Assembly (NCBI GenBank): GCA_031213475.1
Contig: JARUPZ010000030.1
Location: forward strand, 3,469,371 to 3,533,370
Source of the DNA: Nereocystis luetkeana
Lineage: Eukaryota > Sar > Phaeophyceae > Laminariales > Laminariaceae
Direction of reading: 5' to 3'
DNA: 64,000 bases
Shown here: positions 61,101 to 64,000 of the stretch, one piece after another
Numbering within the stretch: position 1 is the stretch's first letter
Layout: each line of letters begins with the position of its first letter
The notes under the pieces: model-generated
Seen by the model: only the letters and a program-made list of their open reading frames with translations
What the model was told of the DNA's origin: nothing
The model's database searches: none
Position numbers and translations under genes: made by a program

Positions 61101-62036
61101 CTCTCGAAATAGGTGATCCGCACATGACCGGTTTTTCCGGACAAAAATTCACCTTTTACGGGGGACGACGGTACATGGTATGCACTAATCTCCGACCCCC
61201 CGTCTCTGCGCGTCAACATACGTGTCACCGCCCCGGTTCCATCCCTGATGGAAACCACATACATTACCGGATTCGTTCTGCTTACCACTGACGACGTCGG
61301 ACTTGACCACATCATCGTCGTAACAGCTAAAAACCCTCACGGTGTGGAGACCACCTGCTCCATGGGAATATCTCCTTGTCTCGCGGATGGCTTACTGACC
61401 GTGCTGCTTGACGGGAAAGAGGCTCTCGCGGCGCCGGGGACGGTCTCGCTGGCTTCGGGTATAAAAATATATCCGCGGTTAACACTCCCGGCGAGTGCAG
61501 GTCATTCGGCTTCGCGGCGTATTGAGAGACTAGAAAGCAACAGCACGCAGCGTACTGGGCGAGAAACGAGAAGGAGGACGTCTAGGGCAGTCGGAACCTA
61601 AGAGCGCCGCTGAGCATGGGAGAGTGGGTACCTCAATACCCCACCTACCGCGGCAAACATGGCTGAATGCACTTATTTCATCGAGCGCTCGGCGGAAGTG
61701 GCCGGCGGACTGTTCGCCCATCAGTCGAAGCATTCGATCTTTTGGATCGTTACCCCAGCGGCAAATATTCGTATGAGCCACGGCAAGCAATATGAGCTGG
61801 TTAAGCGAGACACGACCGATACGATTGGCCTCCCAGGTAACGTGAATCGGCAGATGAACCTTGCTGTCGGACAAGGCTACGTCAGCCGCGACGCCAAGGG
61901 TGTCCTCGGCGAAACGGTAGTCCCCATGCGGGATGCCGACGGGAATAAACTCATGCATTGCGTGAGATGCATCCGCGGGGTGAAGGCAGACTGTAAGCTT
62001 CGGGCACGCACACTCGAAAACCGACTCTACTGCTAG
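28100..62036 (+). CDS. Secreted multi-repeat cysteine-rich protein gene, 25 exons
   Basis: This is a reconstruction of one gene from 25 exon-like segments, each bounded by AG and GT signals. Every internal junction is phase 1, so the reading frame is kept from the first ATG for 648 codons up to the terminal domain. The predicted product has a signal peptide, eleven 52-residue repeats with 8 cysteines each (88 in all) and a variant half repeat with 4 cysteines. It ends with a domain starting GDPHMTGF. Disulfide-rich repeats after a signal peptide imply an extracellular or cell-wall protein; the function is unknown. A exons resemble small knottin or Dickkopf-type cysteine motifs, but I cannot assign a family. 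The 3' domain is broken, so the locus may be a pseudogene, a recently truncated gene, or one distorted by sequence errors. The split into two or more genes within the ~5-kb introns cannot be excluded. Confidence 0.8.
28200..30263 (+). other. Intron 1 (2,064 bases)
   Basis: The intron runs from GTAGGT to a long pyrimidine tract and CCCCTGCAG. It contains an inverted-repeat element at 28,554-28,660. Otherwise no structure was recognised. Short open frames inside it on both strands are not supported. Confidence 0.55.
28554..28660. mobile_element. 107-bp inverted-repeat element (MITE), copy 1
   Basis: The left arm ATTACGGGGGGCCATAGTTA is mirrored by the right end, and the pairing runs for about 28 bases per arm with one mismatch (GGG-GCC against GGG-ACC). 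The interior is about 50 bases and AT-rich. Flanks show a direct AGT, or alternatively TA if the arms begin TTACGG, so the target duplication is ambiguous. A diverged relative lies at 48,317-48,415. It sits in intron 1 of the main gene. Confidence 0.85.
30264..30326 (+). CDS. Exon 2: A module 1
   Basis: It encodes CTKDSNCSVGSCCKADLTCS in phase 1-1. The acceptor is CCCCTGCAG and the donor GTAAGC. Upstream the frame stays open through the pyrimidine tract and even looks like a signal peptide, but the AG lies exactly where all other A exons start. The AKAD-type CC-KAD core is shared with modules 6 and 7. Confidence 0.85.
30726..30774. repeat. 19-bp tandem repeat, 2.6 copies
   Basis: The unit AAGAATGCGTAACGCGTTT occurs twice in full and once in part, perfectly conserved. 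Each contains the near-palindrome AACGCGTT. It lies in the intron between exons A1 and B1. Confidence 0.9.
31087..31179 (+). CDS. Exon 3: B module 1
   Basis: It encodes a 31-residue half repeat with DDPCECISQVYDTPTGQCG. The acceptor is CCTGTGTCAG and the donor G|GTGAGT. It has proline in place of the usual alanine before CEC. The intron separating it from A1 is 760 bases, close to the 734 of unit 6 and longer than in the other repeats. Confidence 0.88.
31180..32762 (+). other. Intron B1-A2 (1,583 bases)
   Basis: No gene or repeat array is recognised. The right half (about 32,330-32,600) is rich in ACTACTACTGC-type simple sequence and pyrimidines. Confidence 0.5.
32763..32825 (+). CDS. Exon 4: A module 2
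   Basis: It encodes CTTDSHCEGTRCCTPNGTCS. The acceptor is AATAAACTAG and the donor A|GTGAGTGCTGGG. It belongs to the X subtype (DSHC, CCTP), shared with modules 4 and 9. Confidence 0.9.
33333..33425 (+). CDS. Exon 5: B module 2
   Basis: It encodes RGVATVLPGRIASDACEC and then TSGEITKSSGRC. X subtype, with the ASDACEC core. The sequence before the acceptor (ACTGCAATACCTTCACGTTTCAG type) is shared with B4 and, less closely, B9. Confidence 0.9.
34315..34380 (+). CDS. Exon 6: A module 3
   Basis: It encodes CKNAKLDCEKNKCC then RADDLCS. It is 66 bases, one codon longer than all other A exons of the array, with six rather than five residues between the first two cysteines. The acceptor is CCGATTTAG and the donor A|GTGAGT. 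Confidence 0.86.
34807..34899 (+). CDS. Exon 7: B module 3
   Basis: It encodes RDQASVLAGTGAADACEC and ASGQFNAVTGKC. Y subtype (R-x-x-ASVLAG), close to B5 and B10, with the shared acceptor form ATATCAG|CTCGGG. The donor is G|GTAAGT. Confidence 0.9.
34900..39874 (+). other. Long intron B3-A4 (4,975 bases)
   Basis: It is six to ten times the usual length. It holds the 24-bp minisatellite (about 36,740-37,280) and unassigned DNA on both sides. Frames of 128-130 codons at 34,885-35,392 and 38,587-38,973 lack motifs. No extra A or B module was found in it on the + strand. Confidence 0.55.
36740..37280. repeat. 24-bp minisatellite (GAGCATCATCACCTGG core)
   Basis: The consensus unit reads roughly GAGCATCATCACCTGGGATC then GCCG. 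The clearest units are at about 36,820-36,900, and degenerate ones run to 37,280. Outlying copies sit near 37,553 and 37,647. The unit is 8 codons long, but stop codons are frequent, so it is not read as coding. A probable cause of this intron's expansion. Confidence 0.75.
39875..39937 (+). CDS. Exon 8: A module 4
   Basis: It encodes CVDDSHCPGSKCCTPASTCS, X subtype. The acceptor is AAAATACTAG|GTTG, like A2; the donor is A|GTGAGTGCTG. Confidence 0.9.
40442..40534 (+). CDS. Exon 9: B module 4
   Basis: It encodes KPGGSVAAGKIPTDVCEC and GSGAIIPSTGKC. The exon ends in A rather than G before GTGAGT, so the junction residue with A5 is lysine instead of the usual glycine. Acceptor region GACTGCAATACATCCACG is shared with B2 and B9. 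Confidence 0.9.
41384..41446 (+). CDS. Exon 10: A module 5
   Basis: It encodes CIDDADCEGDKCCGANGVCS. The acceptor is ATGAAATTAG and the donor C|GTGAGTGTTGG. Shares the CCG core with A8. Confidence 0.9.
41783..41875 (+). CDS. Exon 11: B module 5
   Basis: It encodes RDKASVLTGKQANAACEC and AEGRYDANTNRC, Y subtype. The usual aspartate before ACEC is alanine here. The A-to-B intron before it is the shortest of the array (336 bases). Confidence 0.9.
42659..42721 (+). CDS. Exon 12: A module 6
   Basis: It encodes CTADSHCADDTCCKADFTCS. Acceptor ATGAACAG, donor A|GTGAGTGTTG. Its CCKAD core is nearest to module 1, which supports a block duplication. Confidence 0.9.
43456..43551 (+). CDS. Exon 13: B module 6
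   Basis: It encodes VDGASILSGKGPAEDACEC and ITGEYDEAKKKC. It is one codon longer than the 93-base standard, before CEC. It contains a run of nine A bases (AAG/AAA lysines) close to the donor G|GTAGGT, a place where sequence errors would shift the frame. Confidence 0.9.
44360..44422 (+). CDS. Exon 14: A module 7
   Basis: It encodes CTKNSDCEGDTCCKADQTCS. Acceptor AATCCTTAG, donor G|GTGAGA. It is the only A module with a TT lead and the same CCKAD core as modules 1 and 6. Confidence 0.9.
44975..45067 (+). CDS. Exon 15: B module 7
   Basis: It encodes KDVSSVLPAGIASDACEC and STNLYSPEAGEC. X subtype by the ASDACEC core, nearly matching B2 and B9 at nucleotide level over GCCTCCGATGCATGCGAATG. The last base is C, giving leucine at the junction with A8. 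Confidence 0.9.
46003..46065 (+). CDS. Exon 16: A module 8
   Basis: It encodes CRNDGDCAGDTCCGDNNTCS. The intron end GGTTCCCAACAATTTCGAAT-AG is nearly identical to that of A10, so the two exons were copied together with flanking intron. Confidence 0.9.
46460..46567 (+). CDS. Exon 17: B module 8 (long)
   Basis: It encodes EDEGSVAAGADVTDECEC then IRNGGYQPGRTPGTGVC. It is 108 bases, with five extra residues in the last inter-cysteine loop; all cysteines are kept. The acceptor is CCACCAG and the donor G|GTGAGT. Confidence 0.9.
47046..47108 (+). CDS. Exon 18: A module 9
   Basis: It encodes CTDASHCPQNKCCTKTGSCS, X subtype. The acceptor is CACTCAAAG, the only one of the A set with AAAG. The donor is A|GTAAGT. 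The upstream CCCCCCGCCGTCCATTGTGT resembles that before A4. Confidence 0.88.
47675..47767 (+). CDS. Exon 19: B module 9
   Basis: It encodes NDLDSVVLGGKASDACEC and VTKAFNPDTGRC, X subtype. Acceptor region GACTGCACTGCGTCCACA then TTTCAG matches B2 and B4. Confidence 0.9.
48317..48415. mobile_element. 99-bp inverted-repeat element (MITE), copy 2
   Basis: Arms of about 24 bases begin CGGGGGACCATA on both strands and differ at about four positions. The arm sequence is clearly related to that of the element at 28,554-28,660 (GGGG-CCATAGTTAACAGGACC type). The interior is AT-rich. No target-site duplication is evident. Confidence 0.75.
48891..48915. repeat. Perfect 12-bp-arm hairpin
   Basis: GCCATTGGCTAC and its exact reverse complement are separated by a single T. 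The following bases (48,916-48,921) repeat ACAGTAGG-like sequence, so the region looks like a recent fold-back duplication. It lies just upstream of the copia relic. Confidence 0.85.
49020..49830 (+). mobile_element. Ty1/copia retrotransposon relic (RT to RNase H, broken)
   Basis: Fragments in order match copia-type Pol. VHVDGIFDL (49,020) is a decayed YVDD box of reverse transcriptase. CDHFGRDLNQIVPGEDLW follows at about 49,074, then a VHWKA/VRR linker near 49,300-49,350. STLEAE with a stop in place of the next tyrosine (TAA at 49,527) and VALADVIAE are the RNase H motif. KRIDVRRHFFRELVGRKD precedes VPSNFQHADFPSKA (49,752-49,793), the typical C-terminal end. Several frameshifts and stops separate these pieces, so the copy is dead. 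A TGTTGGAAAC at 49,854 could start the 3' LTR, but no matching 5' LTR was found. Motif recognition is from memory. Confidence 0.8.
49854..52060 (+). other. 3' part of the intron insertion, possible LTR region
   Basis: No protein motif occurs after the copia Pol end. The stretch is T-rich on the + strand and contains two TACCTGGTA-type words (50,179 on + and 52,075 on -). It may hold a 3' LTR and other inserted DNA; the boundaries are not visible. Confidence 0.3.
50275..50365 (+). other. tRNA-like / SINE-like segment
   Basis: GGTGGTTGAAGTGGTTAACC resembles a pol III A box and D arm. CTGGGTTCGAGTTCCCAG resembles a B box and T arm, but with an 8-base loop instead of 7. Acceptor arms CCGGTC / GGTCGG pair with two wobbles. 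The anticodon arm cannot be drawn with a 7-base loop. An AT-rich tail follows. It is more likely a tRNA-derived SINE head or a decayed tRNA than a functional tRNA. Confidence 0.35.
52772..52834 (+). CDS. Exon 20: A module 10
   Basis: It encodes CGDDNHCPEGMCCKGDGKCS. The acceptor is TTCGAAATAG, nearly the same as A8. The donor is the weaker G|GTCAGT, unique in the array. Confidence 0.9.
53243..53347 (+). CDS. Exon 21: B module 10 (long)
   Basis: It encodes RAKASVTAGFITADVCEC then ASGATAPDAPPDKVRC. It is 105 bases, with four extra residues (proline-rich) in the last loop. The open frame before it (MAAYIAHALVFVLLAATS) looks like a signal peptide, but it is the pyrimidine tract of the CACATCAG acceptor. 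Confidence 0.88.
53348..54577 (+). other. Intron B10-A11 (1,230 bases)
   Basis: It contains an AT dinucleotide run at about 54,464-54,482 and no other structure that I can support. Confidence 0.5.
54578..54640 (+). CDS. Exon 22: A module 11
   Basis: It encodes CNDDIQCPENRCCMEDGRCS. The acceptor is CGTACTTAG and the donor G|GTGCGT, the only GTGCGT in the set. Its partner B exon lies 5.4 kb downstream. Confidence 0.85.
55060..55370. repeat. Two diverged tandem copies of a ~160-bp unit
   Basis: About 55,060-55,190 and 55,228-55,365 share ACA(G)GTATACGTACGG-TGGG / ACATACGATTGGG, then GCAC-ATGAAA, then GACTCGTGGC-AC near the end. The divergence is considerable. The order of landmarks is the same. 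Confidence 0.5.
55397..55446. repeat. ACT/CTA trinucleotide run
   Basis: This is a 50-base run of ACT units with CCT and GCC interruptions, inside a 133-codon frame that reads polythreonine. The frame is taken to be an artefact of the repeat. Confidence 0.85.
57778..58081. mobile_element. ~304-bp inverted-repeat element carrying TTAGGG repeats, copy 1
   Basis: The left end starts CTGGGAGAAGGGATCTTTAG and is mirrored exactly at the right end (to 58,080). The perfect arm is 22 bases when the flanking T/A pair is included. Inside, 57,952-57,988 is a run of TTAGGG-type units with one CTAGGG and one TCAGGG variant. A frame through it is of no significance. No target-site duplication is obvious. 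A related, more decayed copy lies at about 58,702-58,976. Confidence 0.82.
57952..57988 (+). repeat. Interstitial TTAGGG-type run
   Basis: Five to six TTAGGG-like units in G-rich-strand orientation on +. They lie inside the inverted-repeat element, not at a chromosome end. Confidence 0.88.
58702..58976. mobile_element. TTAGGG-bearing element, copy 2 (decayed)
   Basis: It is collinear with copy 1. Shared landmarks are GGTCTTTAG, GACTTGAAAAG, GTAGCG-G--TGCACTT, GAATCGTCGTCC, GGCCCGTTTGGGCTGCGGTT, then a TTAGGG run (58,838-58,885), TGATCCCAACAGGA and GAACAGCCTACCAACCT. The outer arms are degenerate (TTTGGGAGCGAGGGTCTTTA on the left). Confidence 0.75.
59236..59590. repeat. Two diverged tandem copies rich in ACC
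   Basis: About 59,236-59,400 and 59,428-59,590 share ACCACCACC, then CCTCGCGT-TA, GACCCCCCTTC, ACGC(T/C)GGGTGCGTG, and GTTACTGTTCCG / GTTACTACTGTTCCG. Frames of up to 189 codons over it are threonine/proline-rich consequences of the repeat. Confidence 0.55.
60059..60151 (+). CDS. Exon 23: B module 11
   Basis: It encodes RDKETVSPGVIADDKCEC and SSLSYDSSRQVC, the most diverged B module. The acceptor is GCTTTAAG after a long C/T tract; the donor is G|GTGAGA. It matches in phase, length (93) and cysteine spacing. Assignment as partner of A11 is by order only. Confidence 0.82.
60697..60792 (+). CDS. Exon 24: variant A module 12
   Basis: It encodes CTKTKDCATDAGEVC then SETTLTCVLVKSSRAA. It starts like an A module (TTTCAG|GTTGC), but the CC pair is replaced by a single cysteine after seven residues, and the exon runs on to 96 bases. 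It ends G|GTAGGT in phase 1. It probably acts as linker and cap between the array and the terminal domain. Confidence 0.82.
61113..62036 (+). pseudogene. Exon 25: terminal GDPH domain, broken
   Basis: The acceptor CTCGAAATAG|GT matches the form of A8 and A10 and keeps phase 1, giving GGDPHMTGFSGQKFTFYG. Alternative acceptor at 61,040 also keeps frame. The domain then continues in other frames: WYALISDPPSLRVNI, TYITGFVLLTTDDVGLDHII, CLADGLLTVLLDGKE, APGTVSLASG, GECRSFGF, MGEWV, then MAECTYFIERS to a stop at 62,034. Frame changes occur at the G5 run 61,160-61,164, near 61,461-61,475, and near 61,655. In-frame stops are TGA 61,523 and TAG 61,583. The layout GDP-x-x-x-G-x-x-G-x-x-F followed by SDP-x-L-x-VN resembles von Willebrand D and plant root-cap domains. 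The read frame as found would end at 61,291. Confidence 0.72.
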
Positions 62037-64000
62037 AATATGAATTTAATGCACGATTTCAACTCGCCACCATAGGCATGCTCTATCCACAGTTGTCACT
62101 GTTGTTTGACAGTGTCAATATCACTCTATCGCCAAGAAACGTCGTCCCCTCTCCGGAGCGATGTCTGTTTTTGGTTGCATCAGGACGGAGGATTTTGTTG
62201 TTTGAGCCACTATTTACAGCGGGCAAGGCGAGACGCACGCGTGCTAGCCGCTTCTGGTACCCCAGACCGTTTCGAACTACCGACGCCTACACCTCGCTTC
62301 GCCCACACCGAGCTATGACGCTTCTTGGAATCTTGCGGGCCGGAATATCGGAGTGTATCAGATCCCAAACTCATCTGATCGACCTCTTACCAGCGCTGGG
62401 TTTCGTTTTCCTTTAGAGCACTCGCTGTATATATATAACGCGGCCTGCGATTTGTCTGTTCCGTTTCCTTTCCTAATCGCAACCCTGCCTGAAGGCCCAA
62501 CCCTTGACCACCGCGCCCAGACCTGTCGGCCGGGTAGATGATGGCAAGTTATCCCGGTCAATGACAGACCCAATGAGGAACGTACTGTGGTTTGATGGGC
62601 CTCACGCGATATGATTCCTACGCCCGGAAATCGATCATTCATGTGCTTTCGTTGCGGTTCAGACCCCAAACATCACAGATGGGCCATGTATCACTGAAAA
62701 AACTTTTCTGACTATCCACGACAACCCCCCCGACTTCGTTGCATCTTGCCCTACATGCATTGCTCGTTTCGACGCAACCTATCACGGACTACAGACGCTG
62801 TAGAGGGTCCTCTTGGCAACACCTTCCCCGTGGACGGCAGTGAAAAGACTCCCAAGGATTGAATGGGCGCCGCTTTTCCGTAAGGACAAGACGGCCGACA
62901 ACGTTGGAGCGAGCACCCAGGGAAATCGGGCTGGCAACGAATCCAGCATCAAAAGAGCCACGCTCAAATTTTACCGGAACTATGAAACGCGGCAGCCCTT
63001 CGACTGTGAAGCCAGTTTAGGAACACACCCCTTTTCCAAGTATGAAACCCAGCCTAACCGCTACGTTTGTCTGGTTTCGGGTGTGTTATACTGCGTGAAC
63101 GGGGACCCGTTGGTGTCAATTAATCCACCAAGCGACGTGTCGCTAACTTTTATAGTCGATGGCTCCTGAAAAGCTTCTCGCAGATGTGGTTGCGGGCTGC
63201 ATAAGCGCGATTCGATCGTAGTGTATTTCGTGTTAACATTTTTGCGAACATAAGTGAGTGAAGTATGCCACCCTTGCAGCAGTACCGCGTCCTATTGACG
63301 GCATCTCGTGGTATTTGACTAGGGTACACACGTAGCTCAAGACAGGCTATGCTCCCCACGAAGTAGTAGTGAAATAGCTTGAACACCTGCAGAGAAAAGA
63401 ATACAGTTCGTGCAAGACGCATACAATGCCCCGTGTACCGTAGACTAATTCAGCGGGAAACGTCTTGCCTGGTGTCTTGGCTCATGGTAAATATGTAGGT
63501 TTGCAAGCAGCTGCTTTCCCTCATATGTCCGGCGACCCCTTCGGCCTGGAGACTCTTGCGATATCACTGTAGAGGCCAATGGCAACGAGGAGGACATGAG
63601 CGTGGATTAATTGGTTATCGTGAGCATCAAGGTGTACTTTATATTCTAAGTAACAGCTGTTGCACCCGTGGGGGTTGGCGCGTATTGGTACTTGCCTCTT
63701 CACGACAAGCCGTGTTTTACGAAAAAAAAACGAATTTTCACAAGTTTGAGTAACTCTAGGTACGTTTGCACATCCATGTTCGACATCTCAGCTGCATGTC
63801 AGTCCAGGCATGTTCTGTGGGCAAGGGACGGCGAAGAGTGCCAAGCGTTTGTTTGAATAACAACTTTATGACACGTATTTTATTGTGCTTTTGTGTTGAG
63901 TCCCGTAACAGGTTTGAAGCTGCAAACACGATGTTCGTTATTTTTGGGTATGAAGAAGGCCTTCATTGTTCCTCCAGGACAGCGTTAGGGGAGTGTAGCG
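62037..64000. other. Downstream of the main gene, nothing recognised
   Basis: Contains a 118-codon + frame at 62,813-63,169 with non-repetitive composition (…NRYVCLVSGVLYCVNGDP…) that could be an exon of an unknown gene, but no motif or clear start supports it. No poly(A) signal could be pinned to the main gene. Confidence 0.3.

Noticed and set aside
62641..62697. A CCHC zinc knuckle (CFRCGSDPKHHRWAM)
   Set aside because: The spacing C-x2-C-x5-H and lack of the final cysteine do not fit the CCHC pattern, and there is no supporting frame around it.
1..64000. CRISPR arrays, bacterial operons or prophage
   Set aside because: No regularly spaced identical repeats with unique spacers, no compact gene strings, and intron-rich eukaryotic gene structure.

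Overview
The window is eukaryotic nuclear DNA. It is intron-rich, with GC by eye close to one half, long introns with GTGAGT/GTAAGT donors and pyrimidine-AG acceptors, many trinucleotide and minisatellite arrays, TTAGGG-type interstitial repeats and decayed DNA transposons and retrotransposons. There are no operons or bacterial ribosome-binding sites. Intron size, motif style and the C-terminal domain of the main gene suggest a photosynthetic stramenopile, possibly a brown alga. That placement is inference from style and recollection, not a database result.

Positions 1-28,100 are gene-poor. They hold a terminal-inverted-repeat element at 4.5 kb, a frameshifted fragment resembling the N-terminus of a PIF/Harbinger (DDE_4) transposase at 7.7-8.3 kb, a degenerate GATCGTT-rich satellite (9.95-12.4 kb), a 42-bp minisatellite (12.54-13.08 kb), CAG/CTG clusters (13.5-15.3 kb), a dispersed 16-kb repeat family, a 207-bp AGG array (19.6 kb) and a duplicated ~0.7-kb element (19.85 and 21.59 kb). 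No conventional gene could be recognised there.

Positions 28,100-62,036 on the + strand appear to be one long split gene. A signal-peptide exon is followed by 23 small exons, all entering and leaving in phase 1. They alternate strictly between an A exon (C-x5-C-x4-CC-x5-C-S) and a B exon (C-E-C-x11-C). One A plus one B makes a 52-residue, 8-cysteine repeat, and there are eleven such repeats followed by a variant twelfth A exon. The array then enters a C-terminal domain opening with GDPHMTGF, like von Willebrand factor D or root-cap domains. That terminal domain is broken by three frameshifts and two in-frame stops, while the exons of the cysteine array are all open. The spliced reading frame is 648 codons up to the terminal domain.

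Repeat subtype order and A-to-B intron lengths suggest that units 1-5 and 6-10 are two copies of a five-unit block. Three introns of about 5 kb stand out against a usual 0.3-1.5 kb. They contain a 24-bp minisatellite, a Ty1/copia relic with an inverted-repeat element beside it, and a family of ~300-bp inverted-repeat elements that carry internal TTAGGG repeats. After 62,036 no further gene could be recognised.
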